A stretch of DNA of 64,000 bases from Chloroflexota bacterium (lineage in GTDB: Bacteria > Chloroflexota > Anaerolineae > SpSt-313). Position 1 is the stretch's first letter; every line of letters begins with the position of its first letter. Positions 34,036 to 42,434 of this stretch are shown piece after piece. The translations under genes and the position numbers were made by a program. The stretch lies in the NCBI GenBank assembly GCA_029553955.1, contig JAKPJZ010000074.1:81129-145128 (forward strand). The letters run 5' to 3'. Under the pieces are notes generated by a model. The model was not told the origin of the DNA. It made no database searches and saw only the letters and a program-made list of their open reading frames with translations.

Positions 34036-35316
34036 ATGGAATCGTCGTCTGTGGATGTGATTGTCGTGGGCGCCGGCCTGGCCGGGCTGGGCGCGGCCTG
34101 GCGCCTGCAGCAGGCGGGCGCGCGGGTGCAGGTGCTGGAGGCCACCGATTGGGTTGGCGGCCGGGCACGGACGGTGGAGTGGGAGGGGTTCTCGCTCGAT
34201 CCCGGCGCGAGGGCCATCTTTGATGAAGACCGCCTGCTGATGTCGCTCATCGATGAGCTCGGCCTGCGCGCCGACCTGGCGGCCTACGAGCCGCCCCTGC
34301 AGCAGGCGGCGCTGGTGCGTGGCGGCGCGCTCAGCCGCTTCGACCCGGCGCCGCGAGCAGCATCGGCCTGGCGGGGCGGGCTGAGCGCCGCGCTCATCCC
34401 CCGCCGCCCCCGTCCCTACGAGCCCGAGAGTTTTTCCGGCGACCACCGGCTGACCGCGGGCGAGCGCCTGGCCCACGCTGGTGGCGAGGGACTGGCCGCA
34501 GCCTGGGCCGGCCCGCTGCTGGCCTGGGCGTGGGGCTGCCGGCCGGGCGACGTGAGCGCCGGCATGCTGGGCCACCTTGCCGGGTTGGCCAGCCGCAAGG
34601 CGTGGACCCTGCGCGGCGGCATCGGCGCGTTGCCGCGCCAACTGGCCTCGCGCCTGCACGTCGCTACCGAGGTGCGCGTGACCCGTATCGCCACACGCGA
34701 GGGGCGCGCCGGCGTCAGCTTTATGTGCGATGGGCGACAGGAGGAGCGCGAGGCCGACGCGGTGGTCATTGCGGTGCCGGGCACGCTGGTGCGCGGGCTG
34801 CTCAATGCGGTGCCTGCGGCCTGGGCGCCGCTTCTGGAGCGCGTGGCCTACGCCATGGGGCTCGCTGTCTACCTGGTGTTGGAGGTGGGTGACGGGCTGG
34901 AGCTGCAGCCGCCATGTCGCCTCTTTGCGGCGAGCGAGGGGAATGCCCTGGTGGGGTTGGCCGCCATTGCTCACAGCACACATCGGCGGCGGTTATTGGT
35001 GCAGGCCGTGCCCAACGACGCGGCCGAGCTCTTTGCCTGCCGTGAAGACGACATCTATGCGCTCGTCGAGAGCACGATGGCGGCGGTGTGGCCCGAGATG
35101 GCCGCAGGCCGGGTGCTGGCGCGCTGGCTCTTTCGCTGGGCCAACCAGGCGCCCTGCTGGCGGCCCGGCTACCTCGAAGCGCTGCGTGCCGCGAGAGCGC
35201 ACCTGCGCGAGGGGCCGCTCTACCTCACCGGCGACTACCTGGCCGGCCCGGGCGCCGGCGCAGCGTTGGCCGACGGCTGGGCCTGCGCCGAGCAGGTGTT
35301 GAGACAGGCGGCATAG
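34036..35316 (+). CDS. Amine-oxidase/protoporphyrinogen-oxidase-like flavoprotein
   Basis: A 426-residue FAD protein. The N-terminus is VDVIVVGAGLAGLGAAWRLQ, with VLEATDWVGGRARTVEWEGF, the GG-x-R motif of the flavin amine oxidase superfamily. The C-terminus ends LYLTGDYLAGPGAGAALADGWACAEQVL, which holds the second FAD contact. Substrates in this superfamily range from protoporphyrinogen to carotenoids and amines; none is indicated here, and no haem or carotenoid gene is adjacent. The ribosome site is poor. The gene directly follows the repeat region, which may have replaced its original promoter. Confidence 0.8.
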   Translation: MESSSVDVIVVGAGLAGLGAAWRLQQAGARVQVLEATDWVGGRARTVEWEGFSLDPGARAIFDEDRLLMSLIDELGLRADLAAYEPPLQQAALVRGGALSRFDPAPRAASAWRGGLSAALIPRRPRPYEPESFSGDHRLTAGERLAHAGGEGLAAAWAGPLLAWAWGCRPGDVSAGMLGHLAGLASRKAWTLRGGIGALPRQLASRLHVATEVRVTRIATREGRAGVSFMCDGRQEEREADAVVIAVPGTLVRGLLNAVPAAWAPLLERVAYAMGLAVYLVLEVGDGLELQPPCRLFAASEGNALVGLAAIAHSTHRRRLLVQAVPNDAAELFACREDDIYALVESTMAAVWPEMAAGRVLARWLFRWANQAPCWRPGYLEALRAARAHLREGPLYLTGDYLAGPGAGAALADGWACAEQVLRQAA

Positions 35317-35401
35317 CAGGGTTGTCATTGCTTCGCTGCGCTCGCAATGGCATGCCGGCCACTGGTGGCGGACGTCCTCACCAGCTCGAGGCGAAGCTCT
35401 G

Positions 35402-35761
35402 CTATGGCTTGAGCCTGACCGCCTCGCCGGCCAGGTGATAGACGTAGGTCTGACCGGCGTGGCTCAGCGTCACCACGTGTCCTTCGGTAATGACCTGGGC
35501 GTACATCATGCCGGGCTCAGGCAGGCCCAGGCTGGCGTCGTTCCAGGTCTGCGGCTCGGCCGAGCTGACGGTGATCTCGCCGGCGGCGACGTGCAGGCGC
35601 TGGGCCAGGTCGGCAAGCGCGCGCTCGACGTGCTCGGGATACTGGGCCTCTGCCGGGTTGCCCTGCGCGCTCGAGGGCGCTGCCAACTGGGCCAGGAAGA
35701 TGGTGGCCACCAGCGTGACGACGAGCATGGTGGCGGCGAGTATGGCGCGAGAGGTATTCAT
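35402..35761 (-). CDS. Small exported protein of a Chloroflexota-type family
   Basis: A 119-residue protein. A signal peptide (MNTSRAILAATMLVVTLVAT, cleavage near SSAQG) is followed by one small domain: LADLAQRLHVAAGEITVSS, TWNDASLGLPEPGMMYAQV and a terminal GQTYVYH. This W-x-D-x-S-LG-x-P-x-PGxxYxQV layout recurs in exported proteins of Chloroflexota, to my recollection, with no known function. AAGGAGGAGACC precedes the ATG; a longer frame from 35824 is not supported. It is divergent from glmS. Confidence 0.7.
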   Translation of the reverse strand: MNTSRAILAATMLVVTLVATIFLAQLAAPSSAQGNPAEAQYPEHVERALADLAQRLHVAAGEITVSSAEPQTWNDASLGLPEPGMMYAQVITEGHVVTLSHAGQTYVYHLAGEAVRLKP

Positions 35762-35837
35762 GGTCTCCTCCTTGGGTATCAAGGGCCGGTTCATTCTGCC
35801 GTAATGACGTTTGCAGAGGCGCAAAAGTTCCGCAGGG

Positions 35838-35901
35838 ACCGTTTGCGGGGAGACACCTGACAGGTCTCCGAAGACCTGTCAGGTGTCTCCCCGCAAACGG
35901 T
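35838..35901. repeat. REP-like palindrome, copy 4
   Basis: Perfect 30-bp arms (starting ACCGTTTGCGGGGAGACACC) around CCGA. It sits between divergent genes, upstream of the glmS promoter, which argues against a terminator role. Confidence 0.9.
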
Positions 35902-35931
35902 TCTGGGGCACACCCCGTTTGCAGAAACGCT

Positions 35932-35961
35932 TTGCCGTTTGTGGCCGGGGCATGCTATAAT
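35932..35961 (+). promoter_or_regulatory. Promoter of glmS
   Basis: TTGCCG (35932-35937), 18 bases and TATAAT (35956-35961) with an extended -10 TG. The transcript would start about 65 bases before the ribozyme cleavage site. Confidence 0.75.
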
Positions 35962-36031
35962 GGCGCCAATCCGGGCGAGTGAGGAGGCGGCCCATCAGGC
36001 GATAACAGCGACACTCGAGCAAGGGGAGAGC

Positions 36032-36233
36032 AGCGCATGGGCTCGGGCAGGGCGCCCGAGCTGACGAGGTGGAGGTTCCCTGCCGCGAGGCGGGGCTAAC
36101 CCGCGCGCATCCGGCGTGGGGAGAATCGACAGATCAGCGGATGCCTCCAGGGCCGGCCACGTCCCTTCTGTTCCCCTCCTGGCAAAGCAGGCTGCGAAAT
36201 CCGGCGGGCGACCGCCGGGACAAGCCGCCTGCA
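36032..36233 (+). ncRNA. glmS ribozyme (self-cleaving, glucosamine-6-phosphate-dependent)
   Basis: The conserved core of the glmS ribozyme is present in order. AGCGCA at 36032 gives predicted cleavage between A36032 and G36033. GCTCGGGC pairs with GCCCGAGC (P2) and runs directly into TGACGAGG. TGGAGGTT, AATCGA and TCAGCGGATGCCTCC follow, giving the GGAGG/CCTCC stem. Further on, CCGGCGGGCGACCGCCGG is a hairpin closed by GCAGGC/GCCTGC (36187-36192 and 36227-36232). About 47 extra bases between GGTT and AATCGA can form two hairpins, one capped by GCGA. It ends about 78 bases before the glmS start. Known family members shut down glmS when glucosamine-6-phosphate is high. Confidence 0.88.
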
Positions 36234-36310
36234 GTGGCGCATCACAAGCACGGCCCGTGTGGGCAGGCGTGCGCGTGCCTGCATGCGGGCCATACAGGAG
36301 GGGATACACC

Positions 36311-38152
36311 ATGTGTGGCATCGTGGGCTATGTGGGCGGCCGCGAGGCTGCCTCCATCGTCGTCAACGGCCTCAGCCGCCTCGCGTACCGCGGCTACGAC
36401 TCTGCCGGGCTGGCGGTCGTCGGTCCCGCAGGGCTGGCGTTGCGCCGCTCGGTGGGCAAGCTCGACAACCTCTCGCACCTCTTGCAGCAGAACCCCGCGC
36501 CCGGTTCCACCGGCATCGGCCATACCCGCTGGGCCACTCACGGCGGCGTCACCGAGGCCAACACCCACCCGCACACCGACTGCGCCGGCCAGGTCGTTGT
36601 GATCCAGAACGGCATCGTCGAGAACTACCTGGAGCTGAAGCAGGCGCTGCGCGCCCAAGGCCACGAGTTCCGCTCACAGACCGATACCGAGGTCATCGCC
36701 CACCTGGTCGAAAAGTACCTGGCCGGCGGCGCCGACCTGCCCGAGGCGGTGCGCCTGGCGCTGGCGCAGCTCAAGGGCGCCAACGCCGTCGTCGCGCTGG
36801 CGGCGCGCTGGCCCGACCAGATTGTGGCCGCGCGGCTGGGCAACGCCGGCGGCGTGACGGTGGGCCTGGGCGACGGCGAGACCCTGGTGGCCTCCGACAT
36901 GCCGGCCATCCTCGAACACACGCAGCGGGTCGCCTTTCTCGGTGACCGCGAGATGGCGGTCATCCGTCGCGAGGGTGCGCGCTTCTATGGCCTCGACGGC
37001 GAGCCGCTTGTCAAGCGGACCGAGACCGTGGCCTGGGACCCTGTCTCGGCGGCGCGTGGGCGCTACAAGCACTTTATGCAGAAAGAGATCTATGAGCAGC
37101 CGCGCTCCGTGACCGACGCCATTCGTGGCCGGGTCGACTTTGAGGCGGCCGAGGTGCGGCTCGAGGGCCTGCCCTTCAGCGCCGAGCGGCTGAGGCGCGT
37201 GCGGCGCATCCACACCGTGGCCTGCGGCACGGCCTGGCACGCCGGGCTGCTGGGCAAGTTTATGATCGAACACCTGGCGCGCCTGCCGGTGGAGGTGGAC
37301 TATGGCTCCGAGTTCCGCTACCGCGACCCGCTGATCGACCCCGACGACCTGGTGCTCGTCATCACCCAGTCGGGCGAGACGGTGGATACGCTGGCGGCGA
37401 TGGAGGAAGCGCGGCGCATGCACGCCGCGACCATCTCTATCGTCAACGCCGTTGGCAGCCAGGCCGCGCGCCTGGCCGACGGCGTGGTCTACCTCAACGC
37501 CGGGCCCGAAATCGGCGTGGCCTCCACCAAAGCCTTCACTTCGATGCTGGTGGCGCAGTACCTGCTGGCCGTCTACCTGGGCCAGGCGCGGGGCACGCTG
37601 GGCCGCGCGGTGCGCGCGGGGCTGCTGCAGAGCCTGGCCAAGCTGCCCAACCTGGTGGGCCAGGTGCTCGCGGGCAGCGGCCTGTACCAGGAGCTGGCGC
37701 AGCGCTACCAGCACTGCACCGACTCCCTCTTCCTCGGCCGCGGCATCAACTACCCGGTGGCGCTGGAGGGGGCGCTCAAGCTCAAAGAGATCTCCTACAT
37801 CCACGCCGAAGGCTACCCGGCGGGCGAGATGAAGCATGGCCCCATCGCCTTGATCGACGAGGCCATGCCGGTAGTGGCCATCGTGGCCCGCGACCACGTG
37901 CGCGACAAGATGCTCTCCAACGTCGAGCAGGTCAAGGCGCGTGGCGGGGTGGTCATCGCCGTGGCCGACGCCGCGGACGAAGAGGTCGCCGCCAAGGCCG
38001 ACCACGTGCTGCCGGTGCCGCACCTCTCGCCGCTCTTGGCGCCGGTGCTGAACGTGCTGCCGCTGCAGCTCTTGGCGTACCACGTCGCCGTGCGTCGCGG
38101 CTGCGACGTGGACCAGCCGCGCAACCTGGCCAAGAGCGTTACTGTAGAGTAG
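36311..38152 (+). CDS. glmS: Glutamine-fructose-6-phosphate aminotransferase (isomerizing)
   Basis: A 613-residue enzyme that makes glucosamine-6-phosphate for cell-wall and amino-sugar synthesis. The N-terminal glutaminase starts MCGIVGYVGGREAAS with the nucleophile Cys after Met removal, then GIGHTRWATHGGVTEANTHPH. Two SIS domains follow (CGTAWHAGLLGKFMIE; FLGRGINYPVALEGALKLKE). The C-terminus DVDQPRNLAKSVTVE is the usual ending. AGGAGGGGATACACC precedes the start. It is controlled by the upstream glmS ribozyme and ends inside a 92-bp palindrome. Confidence 0.97.
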   Translation: MCGIVGYVGGREAASIVVNGLSRLAYRGYDSAGLAVVGPAGLALRRSVGKLDNLSHLLQQNPAPGSTGIGHTRWATHGGVTEANTHPHTDCAGQVVVIQNGIVENYLELKQALRAQGHEFRSQTDTEVIAHLVEKYLAGGADLPEAVRLALAQLKGANAVVALAARWPDQIVAARLGNAGGVTVGLGDGETLVASDMPAILEHTQRVAFLGDREMAVIRREGARFYGLDGEPLVKRTETVAWDPVSAARGRYKHFMQKEIYEQPRSVTDAIRGRVDFEAAEVRLEGLPFSAERLRRVRRIHTVACGTAWHAGLLGKFMIEHLARLPVEVDYGSEFRYRDPLIDPDDLVLVITQSGETVDTLAAMEEARRMHAATISIVNAVGSQAARLADGVVYLNAGPEIGVASTKAFTSMLVAQYLLAVYLGQARGTLGRAVRAGLLQSLAKLPNLVGQVLAGSGLYQELAQRYQHCTDSLFLGRGINYPVALEGALKLKEISYIHAEGYPAGEMKHGPIALIDEAMPVVAIVARDHVRDKMLSNVEQVKARGGVVIAVADAADEEVAAKADHVLPVPHLSPLLAPVLNVLPLQLLAYHVAVRRGCDVDQPRNLAKSVTVE

Positions 38153-38240
38153 GGTTCTCTTGGAAACGAGGAGAGGGTGCGCTCGCGCCTGCCGCGGCAG
38201 GCGCGAGCGCACCCTCTCCTCGTTTCCAAGAGAACCCTAC
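38149..38240. terminator. 92-bp perfect palindrome between convergent glmS and kinase genes
   Basis: Every base from 38149 to 38240 pairs around 38194/38195 (46-bp arms, GTAGGGTTCTCTTGGAAACG onward). Both stop codons (38150-38152 and 38237-38239) lie inside it. It should work as a two-way transcription terminator even without a T run. Confidence 0.85.
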
Positions 38241-39823
38241 CTTTTGTTGAGTTGCTGGAAGAGGCGGCAGTTGCCGCGGTAGAGCGCGGTATAGGCGGCA
38301 TAGCTGCGCTCGTAGACGGCCTGGTGCTCGGGCTGGGGCGCGAACGCCTCGCGCACGCGCAACAGCGCCTTGGCCTCCTCGAACGACTTGAAGAGCCCCA
38401 GCCCCACGGCGCAGACGACGGCGGCGCCCGCCGCGCCGGCGTTCTGCGCGCCCTCCACGACCTCGACGGTGCGGCCGGTCACATCGGCCATGATCTGCGC
38501 CCACACCCGCGAGCGCGCGCCGCCGCCGACAAAGCGCACCCAGTCGCGGCGCGGCACCTTTTTCTCCACCGTCTCCAGCATCCAACGACAGTGCAGGGCC
38601 ACGCCCTCGAGCACAGCGCGGATGAGCTCGCGCTTGCCCGTCTCGAGGCCGATGTTGAACAAGACGCCGCGGGCCAGCGGGTCCTCGAAGGGCGATCGGT
38701 TGCCGTGCAGCCAGGGGGCAAAGAGCACGCCGCCTGCGCCCGGCGCGACCGCTGCGGCGGCGGCGTCGAGCGCAGCGTACAGGCTGCCCGGGGCCGGCGG
38801 CGCGCCCGAGTAGAGGCCGAGCTCGTCGAGGGCCAGGTGGTCGCGCGCCCACTGCAGGCAGCGCCCGGCGGTCTCCTGTTCGGCGATATAGTTGTAGCGG
38901 CCGGGGATGGCGCCGAGGATCGAGGCGACCATGCCGTCGATATCGGTCATGCGCCGGTCGACGGTGGCCACGACCCAGCCCGAGGTGCCGACGTAGATGT
39001 GGGTGTCGTAGATGTCGAGCCCGCCCGAGCCGATGGAGATGAGCGACAGGTCGCCGCCGCCGCCAAGGACCGGCAGCCCCGCCGGCAGCCCCAGCTCGCC
39101 CGCGGCCTCGGCGGTGAGCCGGCCGGCCACGCTGGTGGCGCCGATGACGCGCGGCAGGTGGCGCATGGCGACGCCAAAGGTGCGACAGAGGCCCTCGTGC
39201 CAGCGCAGGCGGTTGGGGCGGGTGTCGAAGAGGAAGGTGGCGTGGGCCGAGTCGAGGCCCATAGTGAAAGCGCCGGTGCAGCGCACGACCAGGTAGTCCT
39301 TGACGTCGAGCCAGGCGTGCATGGCGGCAAAGGTCTCGGGCTCGTTGTCGCGCAGCCAGAGATACTTCCAGAGCGGGTCCTTGACCGAGGCTGCGGCGCC
39401 GCCGGTGATGACGAGCCAGCGCAAGAGCTTGCGCGCGTTCCACTCGCCGACGCGCAGCAGGCCATGGTAGAGGCCGCGGCGGATCTGCGCCGTGGCGCGG
39501 CTATCCATGTAGCTCATGGCGCGGCGCAGCGCGTGGCCCGCGCGGTCGACGGCGACCAGGCCCTGCATCTGGGCGCAAAAGGCCATGCCGGCGATGCCCT
39601 GCGGCGCCACGCCCGCGCGCGCCACCACGGTGCGGGTGGCGCTGCAGACCGCCCGCCACCAATCCTCGGGCTCTTGCTCGGCCCCGCCGTTGGGCAGCAC
39701 GTAGAGCGGGTACTCGACCAGCGCCGCGTCCACCAGCGAGAGCTCGTCGGCGATGCGGTAGAGGCACGACTTGACGCCGGTGGTGCCGACATCATGGACG
39801 AGCACATGGGTCGCTTGGGCCAT
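38237..39823 (-). CDS. FGGY-family carbohydrate kinase
   Basis: A 528-residue sugar kinase. The N-terminus HVLVHDVGTTGVKSCLYR is the phosphate-1 loop, and the FGGY second half has GVLFAPWLHGNRSPFEDPLARGV and VRFVGGGARSRVWAQIMADVTGRTVEVV. The sequence is closest in layout to xylulokinase-like members, but the sugar cannot be told. GGAGGGGACT precedes the start. It is the third gene of an operon with a class II aldolase and a class III aminotransferase, so it likely phosphorylates the sugar that the aldolase then cleaves. Confidence 0.9.
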   Translation of the reverse strand: MAQATHVLVHDVGTTGVKSCLYRIADELSLVDAALVEYPLYVLPNGGAEQEPEDWWRAVCSATRTVVARAGVAPQGIAGMAFCAQMQGLVAVDRAGHALRRAMSYMDSRATAQIRRGLYHGLLRVGEWNARKLLRWLVITGGAAASVKDPLWKYLWLRDNEPETFAAMHAWLDVKDYLVVRCTGAFTMGLDSAHATFLFDTRPNRLRWHEGLCRTFGVAMRHLPRVIGATSVAGRLTAEAAGELGLPAGLPVLGGGGDLSLISIGSGGLDIYDTHIYVGTSGWVVATVDRRMTDIDGMVASILGAIPGRYNYIAEQETAGRCLQWARDHLALDELGLYSGAPPAPGSLYAALDAAAAAVAPGAGGVLFAPWLHGNRSPFEDPLARGVLFNIGLETGKRELIRAVLEGVALHCRWMLETVEKKVPRRDWVRFVGGGARSRVWAQIMADVTGRTVEVVEGAQNAGAAGAAVVCAVGLGLFKSFEEAKALLRVREAFAPQPEHQAVYERSYAAYTALYRGNCRLFQQLNKR

Positions 39824-39984
39824 AGTCCCCTCCGAACCTACGACCGTCCAGACAGCAGCAGAGCAGCAGAGCAGAGCAGCAGAGGCGGCTCCCATGCCGC
39901 CGGCTCAGTGGCCCGCACCCTACTATTGGGCGCAGGGGTGCCTCGAAGGGGCGGGCGTCAGTGCGCCCGGCGCTATCCGGGCTA

Positions 39985-40068
39985 GGGGTTTTGGAGGTTG
40001 TCCGGCGCCGTTGGCCGGCCCGCCCGCGGGCGGGCCGGCCAACGGCGCCGGACAACCTCCAAAACCCC
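39985..40068. repeat. 84-bp perfect palindrome with conserved flanks (family PAL-A)
   Basis: Perfect 42-bp arms starting GGGGTTTTGGAGGTTGTCCG. It lies inside the kinase operon, between the kinase and aminotransferase genes. The flanking TCCGTGCGAAGCGCAGAGCC and CGCCCGGCGCTATCCGGG sequences resemble flanks of the palindromes at 56204-56287 and 60735-60826, while the arms differ. Confidence 0.85.
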
Positions 40069-40154
40069 ACCAAAAGGGCTTGTTCCGGTTCCGTGCGAAG
40101 CGCAGAGCCCGGATACTGCCCAGGGTTGAGACACAACCAGGCTTGCAGATGCGT

Positions 40155-41615
40155 CTACTCGGCGCCCTCCACGCCCGAAAGCACATACTCAAAGCGGTCG
40201 AGGGCGTCGTCGATGACGTCGTCGGTATCGGCCATGCTGGTGTAGGCGCGGCTGCCGGCGAGGGTGATGATGCCCTGCGCCATGTAGGCCGCGCCCATCT
40301 CTTCCATCATGTGTTTGCGTGGCTTCATTTCGCGCAGCAGCTTGAGCGGGTTCTTGAAATCGAGCAGCATCACGGCCGACGTCTCGAGGTGGACGATCGA
40401 GCCCTGGTTGTAGGCTACGAAGGGCAGGGCGTGGCGTTCGATGATCTGCTGCAGGCCGCGGGTGAGGCGGTCGCCGGCGCGCCCGGCGATGGCCGGCGCG
40501 TTGGTGCGTTCCATCTCGAGCAGGGCATAGTAGCCGGCCACGCAGCTCAGCGGGTTGGCCGAGAGGGTGCCGCCGACGTAGGCGCGCTCGCCGCTGCCGC
40601 CAATGCCCGCGGCGAAGCAGGCCATCACGTCGCGGCGGCCGCCGACGGCGCCAGCCATGGGATAGCCGCCGGTGACGCACTTGCCCAGGATGGTCAGGTC
40701 GGGGCGCACGCCAAAGTAGCCCTGCGCGCCGCCCATGCCCAGGCGAAAGCCGGTGACGACCTCGTCAAAGATCAAGAGCGCGCCGAACTCGTCGCAGAGC
40801 CGGCGCACCTCGGCGCTGAACTGGCGCGGCACAGGGCGCGTGCCGCTCTCGGGGCCGACCGGCTCGACGATGACCGCGGCCGTGCCGCCGCGCAGACGGT
40901 TGAACATCATGAGCCGCCGCAGGTGGTCCAGATCGTTGGGGAAGAACTCTTGCGTGTGCCCGCTGGCACCGCCGGGGATGCCGGTCGCCTCCATGCGCCG
41001 GGTGCCGGGGATGTGCAGGCCATAGACCATCTGGTCGCTCCAGCCGTGGTAGGCGCCGCCGGCCTTGATGACCTTCTTCTTGCCGGTAAAGGCGCGCGCG
41101 GCGCGGATGGCGGCCATCACGGCCTCGGTGCCCGAGCCGAGCATGCGGCACTGCTCGATCGACGGCATGAAGCGGTTGATCAACTGTGCCAGCTTGAGCT
41201 CGTATTCGTGAAAGAGCCCGGTCACCGGCCCGCACGACTGCAACAGCTCGAACACCCGCTCACGCACCGGCGCATAGTTGCTGCCGAGCACGGTGGGGCC
41301 GCCCGCCTGCAAAAAGTCGATGTAGCGGTTGCCGTCCACATCCCACATGTAGGGGCCATCGGCGCGCGCGATGGCGAGGGGGAAGGGGTAGTTGAAGGCC
41401 AGGTTGTGCTGCACACCGCCGGGGATGTACTTCTTGGCCTCGTCGGTGAGCGCCTGCGAGCCGGCGCAGCGCGTCTCGAAATAGTCGAGCACTGCCTGCA
41501 GGCGCTCGCGCCGCAGCGGGCGCATCGGCTGGCCGATGAGCGCGCGCAGCCGGGCATAGATGGCATCGGTGTCGTGATACTCAGAGATGGCGTACTGAGG
41601 ACCGTGTGTGGCCAT
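40155..41615 (-). CDS. Class III aminotransferase, glutamate-1-semialdehyde-aminomutase-like
   Basis: A 486-residue PLP enzyme. Typical segments are AKKYIPGGVQHNLAFNYPFP, the PLP-phosphate region MLGSGTEAVMAAIRAARAFTGKKK, GALLIFDEVVTGFRLG with the catalytic Asp, and LGKCVTGGYPMAGAVGGR with the Schiff-base Lys. It resembles glutamate-1-semialdehyde 2,1-aminomutase but sits with sugar genes, so a role on an amino or keto sugar is more likely than haem synthesis. GGGAGGGAGGC precedes the start, 15 bases after the aldolase gene. Confidence 0.88.
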   Translation of the reverse strand: MATHGPQYAISEYHDTDAIYARLRALIGQPMRPLRRERLQAVLDYFETRCAGSQALTDEAKKYIPGGVQHNLAFNYPFPLAIARADGPYMWDVDGNRYIDFLQAGGPTVLGSNYAPVRERVFELLQSCGPVTGLFHEYELKLAQLINRFMPSIEQCRMLGSGTEAVMAAIRAARAFTGKKKVIKAGGAYHGWSDQMVYGLHIPGTRRMEATGIPGGASGHTQEFFPNDLDHLRRLMMFNRLRGGTAAVIVEPVGPESGTRPVPRQFSAEVRRLCDEFGALLIFDEVVTGFRLGMGGAQGYFGVRPDLTILGKCVTGGYPMAGAVGGRRDVMACFAAGIGGSGERAYVGGTLSANPLSCVAGYYALLEMERTNAPAIAGRAGDRLTRGLQQIIERHALPFVAYNQGSIVHLETSAVMLLDFKNPLKLLREMKPRKHMMEEMGAAYMAQGIITLAGSRAYTSMADTDDVIDDALDRFEYVLSGVEGAE

Positions 41616-41630
41616 GCCTCCCTCCCAGGT

Positions 41631-42290
41631 TTACTGGTACCGTTTCTCGTCCTTACGCAACTGGGCAAAGGCGATCTCGCGCACCGCCAACGGGATGCGG
41701 TCGATGTGGCGCCCGGTGCACAGCGCCAGCAGATAGGCGAGGGCGCACTTTTCGAGGAGTTCCACGTTGCGCTCGGCGCGCTCGGCGTCATGGCCGAGCA
41801 CGAGCGCGCCATGGTTCTTGAGGATGTAGGCGTTGTGCCCGTTGCGCACCCGCGACCGGACGTTGTTCTTGAGCAGGCCGGTGCCCGAGGGGGCGTAGGC
41901 GATGATCTCGACGGCGCGGCCCAGGTAGCGCACCTGCTCGTCGAACAGCGCCGGGATGGGCGCGTTGATGAGCGCCAGCGCGCTGGCGTAGACCTGGTGC
42001 GTGTGCAGCACCGCATTCACATCGGCGCGCGCCTGGTAGACAACGGCGTGCAGGGCGCTCTCGATGGAGGGCTTGCGCGCGCCCTCGATGACGTGGAGCT
42101 GCCAATCCAGCACGCACACGTCCTCGGGCACCATGCGGGTATAGTCATAATTCGAGGGGGTGATGGCAAAGGCGTCGTGGCCGGCCACGCGCAGTGAGAC
42201 GTTGCCCCCCGTGCCTTTGAGGTACCCGCCCGCCACCAGGCGCTGGGCAGTGTCCACAACCTGCTGCTTGAAGGCGTCGTATGCTCCCAT
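41631..42290 (-). CDS. Class II aldolase/epimerase (fuculose-phosphate aldolase-like)
   Basis: A 219-residue zinc enzyme. The family signatures are KGTGGNVSLRV (phosphate-binding), AITPSNYDYTRM, the acidic IESALHAVVYQAR, the zinc pair VLHTHQVYASAL, and the third ligand in YILKNHGALVLG. It can be an aldolase (fuculose/rhamnulose type) or a ribulose-5-phosphate 4-epimerase. The start at 42290 was chosen by homology and a weak GCAGGG. It is the first gene after the palindromic promoter and is probably repressed by the TetR-type protein. Confidence 0.88.
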   Translation of the reverse strand: MGAYDAFKQQVVDTAQRLVAGGYLKGTGGNVSLRVAGHDAFAITPSNYDYTRMVPEDVCVLDWQLHVIEGARKPSIESALHAVVYQARADVNAVLHTHQVYASALALINAPIPALFDEQVRYLGRAVEIIAYAPSGTGLLKNNVRSRVRNGHNAYILKNHGALVLGHDAERAERNVELLEKCALAYLLALCTGRHIDRIPLAVREIAFAQLRKDEKRYQ

Positions 42291-42373
42291 AGGCCCTGCC
42301 TTGGAGCCTGCCGAGGCAGCACAGTCGGTTCGCATGCCGCCGCTACCGCCGCATCGGCAGGCCCTCATACGAA

Positions 42374-42420
42374 ACTTGACACTGTAAAGATTATACACTA
42401 CAATCTTTACAGTGTCAAGT
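42374..42420. promoter_or_regulatory. Palindromic operator with overlapping divergent promoters
   Basis: A perfect inverted repeat with 19-bp arms (ACTTGACACTGTAAAGATT) and a 9-base centre. On the minus strand TTGACA (42418-42413), 17 bases and TATAAT (42395-42390) drive the aldolase operon. On the plus strand TTGACA (42376-42381), 17 bases and TACAAT (42399-42404) drive the tetR side. A third half-site-like TTGACACTGT follows at 42425-42434. One dimeric repressor would shut both promoters. Confidence 0.9.
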
Positions 42421-42434
42421 GTATTGACACTGTC

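Noticed and set aside
36674..38212. A long minus-strand frame opposite glmS.
   Set aside because: It is antisense to a highly conserved enzyme and has His/Arg-rich composition typical of shadow frames in GC-rich DNA.
40155..41615. HemL, glutamate-1-semialdehyde aminomutase of haem synthesis.
   Set aside because: It sits in an aldolase/kinase operon under a TetR-type regulator, with no haem genes, so only the broader family is claimed.
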